From NCBI GenBank assembly GCA_965218715.1, contig CBDCLY010000011.1, positions 3,826 through 67,825 of the forward strand: a stretch of DNA of 64,000 nucleotides. Reading direction: 5' to 3'. Below the pieces are notes generated by a model, which was not told where the DNA came from, searched no databases, and saw nothing but the letters and a program-made list of their open reading frames with translations. The translations under genes were made by a program, and so were the position numbers. Below, piece after piece: positions 1 through 9,100 of the stretch. Source of the stretch: CBDCLY01 sp965218715. Lineage in GTDB: Bacteria; Bacteroidota; Bacteroidia; Flavobacteriales_E; Vicingaceae. Positions within the stretch are counted from its first letter, which is position 1; the number at the start of each line of letters is the position of its first letter.

Positions 1-753
1 AATATCTTTTATTCTTTGCCATCTCCCTTAGAATTGACCATGCTTTTCAAAAATGAAGGTGTTGAATATCACAAGGACAAATTGCATGAAGTATCCAAGC
101 AAGAAGAATACGTGACTACCATTAAAAAGGCTTTAAACTTAGGCGTTTATGGAGCTGATTTAAGTTATGCCGGCTTGTTCGGTCAAAGAGATGATGCTAT
201 TCGTTACTTCTCGGCGTCTCAATCTTTGGCAGCTGATTTAGGCATTTCCCAAACTTTTCAGCAAGCATACATTTCGAGATTAGAATCAAACGCAAACAAT
301 AGGGATACGCTTTTGCAAGTAATAAGCGATTTTTTCTTGGAAAATGATGCCTATTTGAAGGAATACAATCAGCAAAACATTTCTACATATGTGCTTTTGG
401 GAGGTTGGATAGAAGGCCTTTATTTAGGAACCCATATGCTTAGCAAGGAAACCAATTCTGAAGGAATTCGGGAAATCATCATTGGCCAAAAAAGCTCTTT
501 AAGTGATTTAAATGCACTTATCGATGAAGCTGTAAATAGTCATGAATTAACTAAGCTATTGAACAATCTCGATTTGTTGAGACAACACTACGGTGAAATC
601 GTTCAAAGGAAGAATGATGAAATGAACGATGTTAATAGCGAAGAAGAGGGATTGGTTTTAGCCAATGATCAAGAAATAAGCGTAATGCAAGACAGCACTT
701 TCAATAAGATAAAAGTATTGGTCACCGACATTAGAAGTTCCATCATACGATGA
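1..753 (+). CDS. Conserved Bacteroidota protein of unknown function, 5' end outside window
   Basis: The frame is open to the window edge and no ATG lies upstream of the first visible residues, which read NIFYSLPSPLELT, so the start and probably a lipoprotein signal lie to the left. About 250 residues are visible. The protein looks helical, with a central GVYGADLSYAGLF segment and a GGWIEGLYLGTHM segment, and an acidic linker near the C-terminus. I recognise it as a type of conserved Bacteroidota protein but know no function. Its TGA stop overlaps the next ATG by four bases (ATGA), so the two are almost certainly co-transcribed and translationally coupled. Confidence 0.75.
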   Translation, partial: NIFYSLPSPLELTMLFKNEGVEYHKDKLHEVSKQEEYVTTIKKALNLGVYGADLSYAGLFGQRDDAIRYFSASQSLAADLGISQTFQQAYISRLESNANNRDTLLQVISDFFLENDAYLKEYNQQNISTYVLLGGWIEGLYLGTHMLSKETNSEGIREIIIGQKSSLSDLNALIDEAVNSHELTKLLNNLDLLRQHYGEIVQRKNDEMNDVNSEEEGLVLANDQEISVMQDSTFNKIKVLVTDIRSSIIR

Positions 754-1178
754 GACAAAAATCAAGCATATTACTGGGCTCATTATTCCTCTTAAGCACT
801 GGTGTATTTGCACAATGCAAAGGATTTACAAAGCGTCAATGTCTTCCTGCTCTATCTCCTTACATCAGTAATGGTCAAATGAATGCCGCGCACCTAGTTC
901 CTGGTGAAAATGCAGAAGTTCAATTGAATTTTAATAAAGGTCTATCTTATCGCCTAATGGTTTGTGCAGATCCATATTTAGAGGGGACAAGTTTTGAATT
1001 ATTAGATGATAATGAGACGTATTTGAAGGACACCCTAGATCAAGCTTATGCAACTGCAGATTTTAAAGTAAAGCAAACAGGGCCCATGAAATTAAGCATC
1101 AAGGTACCTGAAAAAGAAAACACAACCGGAATCGTTAGAAACGGTTGTGTTACAATTTTAATCGGCTTTAAAGAGTAA
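750..1178 (+). CDS. Small secreted protein of unknown function
   Basis: The product has 142 residues with a Sec signal peptide: basic MRQK, a hydrophobic core to about residue 18, and a likely cut after GVFAQ. The mature part has four cysteines (CKGF, RQC, MVC and NGC), which could form disulfides in the periplasm. It looks mostly beta-stranded, and no catalytic motif is visible. It is coupled to the upstream gene by a four-base ATGA overlap, so the pair probably act together. Its last codons also contain the hairpin that appears to terminate the convergent protease gene. Function unknown. Confidence 0.75.
   Translation: MRQKSSILLGSLFLLSTGVFAQCKGFTKRQCLPALSPYISNGQMNAAHLVPGENAEVQLNFNKGLSYRLMVCADPYLEGTSFELLDDNETYLKDTLDQAYATADFKVKQTGPMKLSIKVPEKENTTGIVRNGCVTILIGFKE
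1110..1151 (-). terminator. Rho-independent terminator of the minus-strand metalloprotease, inside the opposing gene
   Basis: A perfect 10-bp inverted repeat has arms at 1119-1128 and 1142-1151 with a 13-nt loop. Read on the minus strand it is followed immediately by a T-rich tract (1110-1118), as expected of an intrinsic terminator for the protease gene whose stop is at 1182. It lies within the last codons of the convergent small secreted gene. Confidence 0.6.
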
Positions 1179-1181
1179 GGC

Positions 1182-3341
1182 TTATTTAATTACAAGCTTT
1201 CTACTTAAGATTTCTCCGTCTAATTCCAGTCTCACGATATACACTCCACTTGCCAATTCATCTCCATTTAATTTGAATTGATAAGGGCCAGCACTTAAAG
1301 AGCCTTGGTAAATCGCTGGGTATGTTTTCCCAATCACATCTTGCACAAACAATTTAGCAGAGTTAATATTTTGTTTGATGTTAAAATCTAAATTAACCCA
1401 TCCATTAGATGGATTTGGATAAATGACAAAATCACTTTCTTCAACAACCTGATCTTCTATGCCTACCAATTGTCCGTTGATTTTGAATTCATCAATGAAA
1501 ACATTGTTTCCATTTCCATTTTCCAGCTCTAACATGAATTTCACATTGTCAGCCGTTTTTATGGAACTAGGAATGAATTGAGCAGGTATGGAGACTGTTC
1601 TCCAATGAGCCGTTTGAGTAGGAATAAAATTATTTGTGTTGGTGCTGTTATCATACGCATAAAAGGTTGGCAGCATGTTAATGATATTTACCCAGGATGC
1701 GCCACAATCAGTTGATGCAAACAACTTAATCTCATCATTACTGCCGCTATTTTTTCTTTTGTAGGCCACTTTCATCGAAATGGAAGGGTTCAACACATCA
1801 GACATTTTAATGCTTGGAGAAATCGCTTGATCAACCTCGCCTCTTGCAGCGCAATTTAAATTATTGATCCAAAGGCTACTTGAACCAGCTGAACCAGCAA
1901 AACTTGCTCGATCCCAATTACTAATTGTTGAAGAAGAACGATCAATCAAAACCCAATCGGAAGAAAATCCACTTGCGCTCTCAAAAGACTCAACATAATT
2001 AAATCCAGAATAAGTTGCAGCATTTGAAGAAACATGAACATAATTGCTCAATACAATGCTGTCAGAACCAGCAGAATTGGCCACTCTTAGTACAACATTA
2101 TAATTCCCCGGGTTATTATAGGTAATGGTTGGTGTAGAAGAATTTGAACTTGATGGAGTTCCGCCAGGAAAAGACCATGAATAGCTAGTTAAAGGTCCAC
2201 CATAACTGCTCTGATTGAATGTTGTAGAACCACCAGCGCAAAGAAATTTATCGAAGTCCCAAGTTTCTGCAATTGGCACACAAACACCAGGCGTGTGACC
2301 AGCATTTGTTCCTGTTGAAATTAAGTTTGAAGCGCTTGAGGTTTGAATAAGTTTCTGGTAAGAAGTTAATGCTGAATGAACACGAGTCTTCTGTCCCTCT
2401 GTGAACATTCCCAAACAATTTAAGCCATATCCCATGTAATTTTCCAATTGATCTGGAACATTTGAGTTGTATGGATTTGAATTACTAGAACCTCCATTAC
2501 CACTTGCATCATTTGTACAGGTATTTAAAGAGGGACTGCAAGAATTGTTGTTATCGTCAAATTGAGGAGGTGTATCACAAACAAAGTCGCCCGTTGCCTG
2601 ACAAAAACTACCACAGCCTCCTTGAAAGGTGTGCAATAATTCTAAACAATGCCCAATTTCATGAGTAACAGTTCTTCCGTCATTTCCTTGCGCAGCTTCA
2701 ATGCTACCCCATTCATCAGCTCTTACCACCAATCCGTAAGTATTAGAGGCGCCTGCATTTGGAGATGGAAATTGAGCAAAACCAAGTATTGTCCCAGAGC
2801 CTAAACCACTTGGGTTAATGGAATTTACTATCCAAACATTTAAATAACTAAATGGATCCCATCCGATTAAGGCTTTTGGTTCGTTTCTTCTATTTTTTGA
2901 GTAATAATGACTTTGGCGAGTAATTCCCTCTGTACAATTTCCAAGAGGGTCTTTAGTTGCTAATTTAAACTCAATGTCCATGTTAGAGATATGCGGTTTA
3001 AACACACTTCGCACAGATACAGTATCGCCATTCAATTTATTAAAGTCTGTATTGATTATGCTTAATCCATTTTCAATTTGTGCTTTTGAAATGTTTCCGG
3101 CACCATTGTAATGAACAACATGGACTACAACTGGAAGAGTATAAGCCGACGCTGCTTTATTGCCTTGAAGCTTTGAAACGTATTTATTGAAATCTTGCAA
3201 TTGTTGCAAGTAAGCTTCTTTGGCTTCTGGATTCTCTTGATGAAACTCTTCCATGTTTGACATGGTTGCACACCATTTTTCCTGTGCCATACTAGTTAAA
3301 GCACCTAAAATAATAAACGAGCTTAAAATGATCTTTTTCAT
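1182..3341 (-). CDS. Secreted M43-type zinc metalloprotease with PKD domain and T9SS sorting domain
   Basis: The product has 719 residues. Order: signal peptide (about 1-19, cut after TSMAQ), propeptide, then a pappalysin-like (M43) catalytic domain. The zinc site HEIGHCLELLH is at about residues 227-237 and a Met-turn YMGYG is near 303. Several cysteines (GGCGSFC, FVCD) are typical of the family. A PKD-like domain (SWSFPGGTPS, then GNYNVVLRV) spans about 360-440, followed by a jelly-roll-like region. The last 80 residues are a T9SS type A tail: VIYPNPSNGWVNLDF, then GVYIVRLELDGE and RKLVIK. Expected to be exported to the surface or medium and to degrade proteins. It is last in a minus-strand run with the dehydrogenase gene 10 bases upstream. 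Confidence 0.92.
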   Translation of the reverse strand: MKKIILSSFIILGALTSMAQEKWCATMSNMEEFHQENPEAKEAYLQQLQDFNKYVSKLQGNKAASAYTLPVVVHVVHYNGAGNISKAQIENGLSIINTDFNKLNGDTVSVRSVFKPHISNMDIEFKLATKDPLGNCTEGITRQSHYYSKNRRNEPKALIGWDPFSYLNVWIVNSINPSGLGSGTILGFAQFPSPNAGASNTYGLVVRADEWGSIEAAQGNDGRTVTHEIGHCLELLHTFQGGCGSFCQATGDFVCDTPPQFDDNNNSCSPSLNTCTNDASGNGGSSNSNPYNSNVPDQLENYMGYGLNCLGMFTEGQKTRVHSALTSYQKLIQTSSASNLISTGTNAGHTPGVCVPIAETWDFDKFLCAGGSTTFNQSSYGGPLTSYSWSFPGGTPSSSNSSTPTITYNNPGNYNVVLRVANSAGSDSIVLSNYVHVSSNAATYSGFNYVESFESASGFSSDWVLIDRSSSTISNWDRASFAGSAGSSSLWINNLNCAARGEVDQAISPSIKMSDVLNPSISMKVAYKRKNSGSNDEIKLFASTDCGASWVNIINMLPTFYAYDNSTNTNNFIPTQTAHWRTVSIPAQFIPSSIKTADNVKFMLELENGNGNNVFIDEFKINGQLVGIEDQVVEESDFVIYPNPSNGWVNLDFNIKQNINSAKLFVQDVIGKTYPAIYQGSLSAGPYQFKLNGDELASGVYIVRLELDGEILSRKLVIK

Positions 3342-3351
3342 ATTTCTTTTC

Positions 3352-4065
3352 TTAAAATTCTCTCAAGGAAACTACAGTTTTCCCTTGCTCAAACAAGCAT
3401 TTAAAATTACGTAATATTTTACTCGAAGTTTCTGATGGAGCTTGAAGCTCTCCATTATTCTTAAACTTCGTAAACTGGTCGACATTCGAAAACTGGTCTT
3501 TTTTCGTGGATCGAATTTTAGATTGCATTTCTGTATCAACTATTCCTGGAGCCAAAGCAATGAGTTTTATGTTTTCAATTCCTTCCAAATTCAATTCTTC
3601 AGCTACTGTTTCACTCATGCGATTTAGTGCCGCTTTAGAACTATTGTATATGCTCCAACCATCTAAAGTGCCATTTGCCGCTCCAGAGCTAATGTTTATT
3701 ATATAGACTGGAATACCACTGCCTTTGGTTGCATGAATAATTGCATTGCAAATTATTGCTGGTGCTATGGTGTTTAAAACATATGCCTTTTGAATTGAAT
3801 TGGCACTCATTTCTCCTAAATGACAAATTTCACCAAGTGTTCCAGCATTATTAATTACAAGCAGTTCAGTGCAATTATCCACATTAAATTCTAGGGCTTT
3901 AAGTTGTTCTATAGTGCTCAAATCAATGCAATGATGATCATAATTCTCATCAACAATGGAGTTTGTTCTACTGTAACCCTCAACTCTATACCCAGCAATT
4001 AAACAATCCAATGCCAGGGCTTTTCCCAAACCTTGGCTTGCACCTGTAATTATTGCCTTCTTCAT
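3352..4065 (-). CDS. Short-chain dehydrogenase/reductase (SDR) family oxidoreductase
   Basis: The product has 237 residues, the length of a classical SDR. The N-terminal Rossmann motif TGASQGLG is at residues 8-15, NNAGTLGE near 72 and catalytic YNSSK near 139-143, followed by an APGIVDTEM segment. It should reduce a carbonyl using NAD(P)H. Overall shape resembles sepiapterin or benzil reductase-like members, but the substrate cannot be read from sequence. The ATG is 5 bases downstream of the stop of the transsulfuration gene, which suggests one transcript. Confidence 0.9.
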   Translation of the reverse strand: MKKAIITGASQGLGKALALDCLIAGYRVEGYSRTNSIVDENYDHHCIDLSTIEQLKALEFNVDNCTELLVINNAGTLGEICHLGEMSANSIQKAYVLNTIAPAIICNAIIHATKGSGIPVYIINISSGAANGTLDGWSIYNSSKAALNRMSETVAEELNLEGIENIKLIALAPGIVDTEMQSKIRSTKKDQFSNVDQFTKFKNNGELQAPSETSSKILRNFKCLFEQGKTVVSLREF

Positions 4066-4070
4066 GTTTC

Positions 4071-5231
4071 TTAAATTGTGTTTAAAGCTTGGTTTAAATC
4101 TTTCTGTAAATCAATCACATCTTCAACACCCACACTTAGGCGAATCAAAGAGTCCAAGATTCCTGATTTCAATCGATCTTCTTTTGGAATCGACCAATGA
4201 GTCATGCTGGCTGGGTGACAACATAAAGACTCAACACCGCCTAAAGATTCTGCCAATGTAAAAATCTCAAAACTAGACATCACCTTGAAAGCCTCCTCTT
4301 TATTGTCTCCTTTTATCGTAAATGAAATCATTCCACCAAAATCTTTCATTTGCCGTTTTGCAACCTCATGATTTTTATGGTCTTCAAAACCAGGCCAATA
4401 TACTTGATCAACTTTTGGGTGTTCTCTTAGAAAATGAGCCAAAACTTTTCCATTTTCGCAATGCCTTTGCATTCTCAGGTGTAGCGTTTTTTATTCCACG
4501 AAGCACCAAAAAACTATCTTGTGGCCCAGCAACTGCTCCGCTACTGTTTTGAATATGATATAATGCATTTGCGATTTCTTTGTCTTTGCAAATTAGGCCT
4601 CCCATCAATACATCTGAATGGCCTCCCATGTATTTTGTTAATGAATGCATCACAATGTCGGCACCCAAATCTATTGGATTTTGCAAATAAGGAGTAGCGA
4701 AGGTATTGTCAACCACTAAAGTCAAATCATTAGCCTTGCAAATCTCAGAAACTGCTGCAATGTCAATAATGTTAATCATTGGGTTAGTTGGCGTTTCTAC
4801 CCAAATCATTTTCGTTGCTGGGCCAATTGAATCTTCAATCTCTGATACATCATGCATAGAAACGAAACGAAATTTGATATTGAACTTTTCATAGACTTCG
4901 GTAAATAACCGGTAAGATCCTCCATATAAATCATTGGTAGAGATTACTTCGTCTCCTGCCTTAAGGGTCTTTAGCACGGCATCAATTGCAGCCAATCCAC
5001 TGCCAAAACATAAGCCATATTCTCCATTTTCTAATGCAGCAATATTATCCTCCAATGCTTTTCTAGTAGGGTTGCTTGTTCTAGAATATTGAAATCCTTT
5101 ATGTACACCAGGTGAAGTTTGCTTGTAGGTGCTTGTTTGATAGATTGGGTCATCACTGCACCTGTGCTTTGGTCCGCACTTAACCCAGCATGGATTACTT
5201 TAGTTGCAAACTTTAGGTCTTTTTTAGCCAT
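4071..5231 (-). pseudogene. Cystathionine gamma-synthase/lyase family PLP enzyme, two frameshifts
   Basis: Three consecutive minus-strand frames join into one normal 386-residue Cys/Met-metabolism PLP enzyme. The N-terminal segment is FATKVIHAGLSADQSTGAVMT. A missing G in the run at 5147-5149 breaks it; restoring it gives PIYQTSTYKQTSPGVHKGFQYSR. An extra T in the run 4487-4492 causes the second break; removing it gives VLRGIKTLHLRMQRHCENG. The PLP lysine motif is SLTKYMGGHSD, and the C-terminal AESLGGVESLCCHPASMTH is intact. The family makes or cleaves cystathionine in methionine and cysteine metabolism. With both indels repaired no residue seems missing, so this is either a very recent pseudogene or sequencing error. 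Confidence 0.85.
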
Positions 5232-5291
5232 CTTTTTCGAAAATAAGTGTTATCAAAAATAATTAAAGCAATCCGCTATTTAGACCAAGCA

Positions 5292-6329
5292 TCAATGGGT
5301 TTTCCTGATCCAACGTGGAAGAATAATTGCCCCAATAAAGAGATAAGGATAATAGCTAATCAACCTCCACAGCAAGGCCAAAGCTGCTGCCAAGCCTAAT
5401 GGGATAAAGTCCTTTAAGAAGCCTGAAAATGCGAGTTCTGCCACTCCTGTTCCTCCAGGTGTTGGACTAATTAACATGATTACCCACATGACCAATTGCC
5501 TTGCATAAATAAGAAAATGATTATCCACACCAACAAAGGCAAGGATGATAAAATTGACGACCCAGAATCTAGCTGTCCAGGAAAAGAAAGTGGCAAAAAA
5601 GGCTTTGAACCAAAACCGTTTAGGTTTTCCCTTTAACTCTTTGGAAGTAACAATAATATCATCTCCTGTTGAGGCAGCATCTTTTCTCCATTTTCTTAAA
5701 ACAGGCAAGCGGAAAACTTGCAGCAGGATCCACTTGAATCCTCTTGGACGAAAAAAGATTGCATAAGAGATAATGGAAGTTAAAAAAACGATGAATAAGT
5801 AACCAAAAATGAACAAGCCTTGAGTACCCAATACGATCCCAAATATTTCCTTTTCCAAATGAACTGGAAATAGATCCTGAAATCCTACCATTAAAATGAC
5901 ACAAGGAACCATGATGATGTAAAACAATTCATCCAACATGGCCGTTACCATAACCACAGCAGTACTTCTTCCAATTCCTACTCCTTCCTTATTTAGCAAG
6001 TAAATTGCTACCCCTGAGCCACCAACTACAGAGGGAGTAATTGCTGAAGCAAACTCCCAAAGCATAATGGTATCGAAGCTATTCTTCCATGATAGTTCAT
6101 AATCTGTTAATACTCGAATGCGAAACATATAGGCCAAGTCTCGAATGGCCATCATCACAATGGCTACGAATATCCAAAAGCTAGAATACCAAGTCCATTC
6201 AATCGACTTAAAATTTTCTGAATCAAAATTTCTAAACATCAAATAAGTAGCTACCGCTAATCCAATGAGTATGGTTAACCAAATTCTTCGTTTAGAAAAT
6301 AATTTTAATGCCTTTGCTTCTTCTGCCAT
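5292..6329 (-). CDS. Flippase-like integral membrane protein (LPG synthase TM-region / UPF0104 family)
   Basis: The product has 345 residues with about eight hydrophobic spans, the first at residues 15-31. The segment ITPSVVGGSGVAIYLLNKEGVGIGRSTAVVM and the late SPTPGGTGVAELAFSGFL segment match the lysylphosphatidylglycerol synthase transmembrane-region family, which includes YbhN-like proteins. There is no soluble aminoacyl-transfer domain, so it is probably not itself an LPG synthase. Members are proposed to move lipids or polyprenol-linked intermediates; the substrate is unknown. The ATG at 6329 is followed by basic KRRIW before the first span. It is divergent from the ArsC-like gene. Confidence 0.85.
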   Translation of the reverse strand: MAEEAKALKLFSKRRIWLTILIGLAVATYLMFRNFDSENFKSIEWTWYSSFWIFVAIVMMAIRDLAYMFRIRVLTDYELSWKNSFDTIMLWEFASAITPSVVGGSGVAIYLLNKEGVGIGRSTAVVMVTAMLDELFYIIMVPCVILMVGFQDLFPVHLEKEIFGIVLGTQGLFIFGYLFIVFLTSIISYAIFFRPRGFKWILLQVFRLPVLRKWRKDAASTGDDIIVTSKELKGKPKRFWFKAFFATFFSWTARFWVVNFIILAFVGVDNHFLIYARQLVMWVIMLISPTPGGTGVAELAFSGFLKDFIPLGLAAALALLWRLISYYPYLFIGAIILPRWIRKTH

Positions 6330-6351
6330 AGAAATGTTGACGCCTTAAGTA

Positions 6352-6359
6352 TACCTTTG
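6352..6359 (+). promoter_or_regulatory. Candidate -7 element TACCTTTG upstream of the ArsC-like gene
   Basis: Matches the Bacteroidota -7 consensus TAnnTTTG, 15 bases before the ATG at 6375. A TTG at 6337-6339 is only 12 bases upstream, shorter than the usual spacing to a -33 element, so the match is partial. Confidence 0.4.
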
Positions 6360-6374
6360 CCTCAAATTTTGAGC

Positions 6375-6733
6375 ATGAGAAAGGTATTTTATTTATCGAC
6401 TTGTACCACCTGTAAAAAAGATCATTAAAGATAACGGGCTAGACAAGGGCTTTGAACTGCAAGATATAAAAACCTCAAGCAATTACTTTGGAAGATTTGG
6501 CCAAAATGAAAGCTAAATCTGGAAATTTTGAATCTCTATTTAGCAGGCGAGCAAGAAAATACCAAAGCATGGGCTTGGCTGATCAAAAATTAAGCGAAGA
6601 AGACATTAAAGGATTGCTATTGAGCGATTATACCTTTCTAAAACGACCAGTAGTCCTTTTTGACGAACTCATTTTTATTGGTAATTCAAAGGCAAACATA
6701 GCTGAACTAAACAAAGCCATAAATGAGCAATAA
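6375..6733 (+). pseudogene. ArsC/Spx-family thioredoxin-fold protein, two frameshifts
   Basis: From ATG 6375 the frame reads MRKVFYLSTCTTCKKD and then stops. Removing one A from the six-A run at 6414-6419 gives CTTCKKIIKDNGLDKGFELQDIKTS. Removing one A from 6477-6478 joins this to AITLEDLAKMKAKSGNFESLFSRRARKY and an uninterrupted C-terminus. The repaired protein has 118 residues, the usual ArsC/YffB/Spx length, with a CxxC active-site motif and a RPVVLFDELIFIGN segment as in that family. These act as arsenate reductases, redox proteins or RNA polymerase regulators; which one cannot be settled here. The stop overlaps the EamA start by 11 bases. Confidence 0.78.
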
Positions 6734-7655
6734 GTTAGGCCATTACTTGGCTCATGCTTCCATTCTTGGAGCCAACATCATTTATGGGGTAAACTATACT
6801 GTGGCCAAGGAATTGATGCCAGAATTCATTCAACCTTTTGCTTTTATTTTTTGCAGAGTGTTAGGCGCCTTGAGTCTATTTTGGCTTTTTGGATTGGGAA
6901 TGAAAAAAGAGAAAATAGCCCGAAAGGATTTGTTGGCCTTATTCATTTGCGGAGTGTTTGGGGTAGCAGGAAATCAATTGATGTTTTTTTACGGCTTAAA
7001 CCTTACCAGCCCAATTAATGCGGCAATCATTATGACCTGCAACCCTATTCTTGTATTGGTGATGTCTGCTCTACTAATTGGGGAACGAATCACGAAATTG
7101 AAAGTGATGGGTATTATTGTCGGCTTACTAGGAGCGGTAGGCTTAATTTTGAGCAAAGCAGACTTGTCAATTTCCAGTAACAATTTAAAAGGCGACTTGT
7201 TTATTTTCCTTAACGCTTTTTCTTATGCCATCTACCTAGTTAGGGTAAAACCATTGATGAAAAAATACAGTCCTTACACCGTTATTAAGTGGGTGTTTTT
7301 GTTTGGATTTCTTTTGGTCATTCCCTTTGGATTTGGAGAATTTACAAGAACAGATTGGACCGCCTTTAAAGAAAGTACTTGGATGGCCTTTGCCTTTGTA
7401 ATTGTGGCCACCACCTTTTTTGCCTACCTCTTTAACATCTTTGGATTGTCAAAATTGAATCCAAGTACAGTGAGCACCTATATATACTCACAACCTTTAA
7501 TTGCTAGCATAGTGGCTTTGTTGATGCAAAAAGATAGCTTGGACGAAAGCAAGATTATAGCCGCCATTTGTATCTTCCTTGGAGTGTATTTAGTAAGTAA
7601 AAGGCCTAAAAATGAGGTAAAGCCAATGGGTTTGGATAATTTTGATTCGAATTAA
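6723..7655 (+). CDS. EamA/DMT-superfamily transporter
   Basis: The product has 310 residues with about ten hydrophobic segments in two EamA halves (about 10-145 and 155-292). Landmarks are the N-terminal GANIIYGVNYTVAKELMP, the PxxxxxxR-type segment PFAFIFCRVLGALSLFW, and TSPINAAIIMTCNPILVLVMSAL closing the first half. The C-terminal half ends with a canonical LGVYLVSKR. It is an inner-membrane drug/metabolite exporter of unknown substrate. It starts inside the 3' end of the ArsC-like gene and heads a tightly packed plus-strand run through nadD. Confidence 0.9.
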   Translation: MSNKLGHYLAHASILGANIIYGVNYTVAKELMPEFIQPFAFIFCRVLGALSLFWLFGLGMKKEKIARKDLLALFICGVFGVAGNQLMFFYGLNLTSPINAAIIMTCNPILVLVMSALLIGERITKLKVMGIIVGLLGAVGLILSKADLSISSNNLKGDLFIFLNAFSYAIYLVRVKPLMKKYSPYTVIKWVFLFGFLLVIPFGFGEFTRTDWTAFKESTWMAFAFVIVATTFFAYLFNIFGLSKLNPSTVSTYIYSQPLIASIVALLMQKDSLDESKIIAAICIFLGVYLVSKRPKNEVKPMGLDNFDSN

Positions 7656-7664
7656 AATAAGAAG

Positions 7665-8537
7665 ATGTTACATTCAATGACTGGCTTTGGCCAAGCCGAA
7701 GGAATTATCCAAAATAGAAAGCTTAGCCTTCAAATAAAAACACTAAACAGCAAACAAACTGATATCCATGTCAGAATTCCTGGTGCTTTTAAAAGCCTTG
7801 AAATGGACATGAGAAAATTGTTAGCAAGTGAACTTGGTAGAGGAAAAATGGAGTTGAATATTCAATTGGAAAGCATGGGCGGTCAAAAAGAAATTGAGGT
7901 CGACGAAACCCAAATCATTTCCTATTTTGAGAACATCAACTCCGTTTCCACAAAGTTAGGGCTTGCACCATTAAATAACCTTGAAATGGTTAGCAGGCTT
8001 CCAGAGGTGATCAAACAGAAAGAGTTTTTGTTAGCATCTGATGATGCCCAAGAAGTGATGACTTTATTAAAAACAGCCATCAAAAACACTTTAGCCTTCA
8101 GAGCGGCTGAGGGAGAAAGCCTTCAGATTGATTTACTCAGTCATGTAACTGCGATTGAATCGCTTTTAGAAGAGTCTTTGGTATATGAAAATGAACGAAT
8201 CGAGCAAGTAAAAAAGAGAATGCAGCAGCATTTGGCAGATTCTTTAAATGAAGTAGAAATCAATAGAGATCGATTTGAACAAGAGTTGGTGTATTACATT
8301 GAGAAATTTGATATCTCTGAGGAAAAAGTGCGACTAAAATCCCATTGTGATTACTTTAAAACTAGTGTTGAAGGTAAATCTGGACAAGGAAAGAAACTAG
8401 GCTTTATTGGACAAGAGATGGGAAGAGAAATTAATACTCTTGGCTCTAAAGCAAATCATGCTGCTATGCAAAAAAAGGTAGTAGAGATGAAAGATGAATT
8501 GGAAAAAATTAAAGAACAGGTATTAAACGTGCTCTAA
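7665..8537 (+). CDS. yicC: YicC-family endoribonuclease
   Basis: The product has 290 residues beginning MLHSMTGFGQAEG, the signature N-terminus of YicC/YloC. The C-terminal half contains the DUF1732 region: RDRFEQELVYYIEKFDISEEKVRLKSH, then GKKLGFIGQEMGREINTLGSKA. The family is linked to RNA turnover as an endoribonuclease or adaptor in the cytoplasm. The stop and the gmk start share one base (TAATG), and a YicC-gmk-nadD order is common in Bacteroidota, which supports the call. Confidence 0.95.
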   Translation: MLHSMTGFGQAEGIIQNRKLSLQIKTLNSKQTDIHVRIPGAFKSLEMDMRKLLASELGRGKMELNIQLESMGGQKEIEVDETQIISYFENINSVSTKLGLAPLNNLEMVSRLPEVIKQKEFLLASDDAQEVMTLLKTAIKNTLAFRAAEGESLQIDLLSHVTAIESLLEESLVYENERIEQVKKRMQQHLADSLNEVEINRDRFEQELVYYIEKFDISEEKVRLKSHCDYFKTSVEGKSGQGKKLGFIGQEMGREINTLGSKANHAAMQKKVVEMKDELEKIKEQVLNVL

Positions 8538-9100
8538 TGGGAAAATGCATTATTTTTTCTGCTCCCTCTGGTGCTGGCAAAACAACTATTGTTCAGCACT
8601 TACTTCAAAAAGAATTGAATCTGTCTTTTTCAATTTCTGCATGCACAAGGGCAAAAAGAGGAAAAGAAATTGATGGCAAAGATTATTACTTTCTTAGCCA
8701 GGAAGAGTTTGATAAAAAGAAAGAAAAAGGCGAATTCATTGAATGGGAAGAAGTTTATCCAGAACATTCTTATGGCACTCTGAAAAGTGAGATCAATCGT
8801 ATTTGGGACAAGAATGAGCATGTTATTTTTGATGTAGATGTTGTAGGCGGTCTTCAACTAAAATCTTATTTCGGAGAAAAAGCACTATCGGTTTTTGTGA
8901 TGCCTCCCTCATTAGCGTCATTAGAAACTAGACTTCGTGGAAGGAAAACTGAAACCGATGAAAAAATAAAATATCGACTTGCAAAAGCAGAAGAAGAGAT
9001 GGCTACTGCTTCACAATTTGATTTTATACTTTTGAATGATGATCTTGAGATTGCTTGTGAGAAAGCCCATTCCACCATTAAACATTTTCTTAAGGCATGA
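8537..9100 (+). CDS. gmk: Guanylate kinase
   Basis: The product has 187 residues, a usual length. It phosphorylates GMP to GDP using ATP. The P-loop is SAPSGAGKTT at residues 8-17. The GMP-binding stretch reads STRAxR-like (ACTRAKRGKEIDGKDYYFLS), then GEFIEWEEVYPEHSYGT. The sequence FDVDVVGGLQLK holds the expected acidic residue, and RLRGRKTETDEKIKYRLAKA matches the C-terminal lid/helix. It shares TAATG with yicC upstream and ATGA with nadD downstream, so the three genes should be one translationally coupled operon. Confidence 0.97.
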   Translation: MGKCIIFSAPSGAGKTTIVQHLLQKELNLSFSISACTRAKRGKEIDGKDYYFLSQEEFDKKKEKGEFIEWEEVYPEHSYGTLKSEINRIWDKNEHVIFDVDVVGGLQLKSYFGEKALSVFVMPPSLASLETRLRGRKTETDEKIKYRLAKAEEEMATASQFDFILLNDDLEIACEKAHSTIKHFLKA

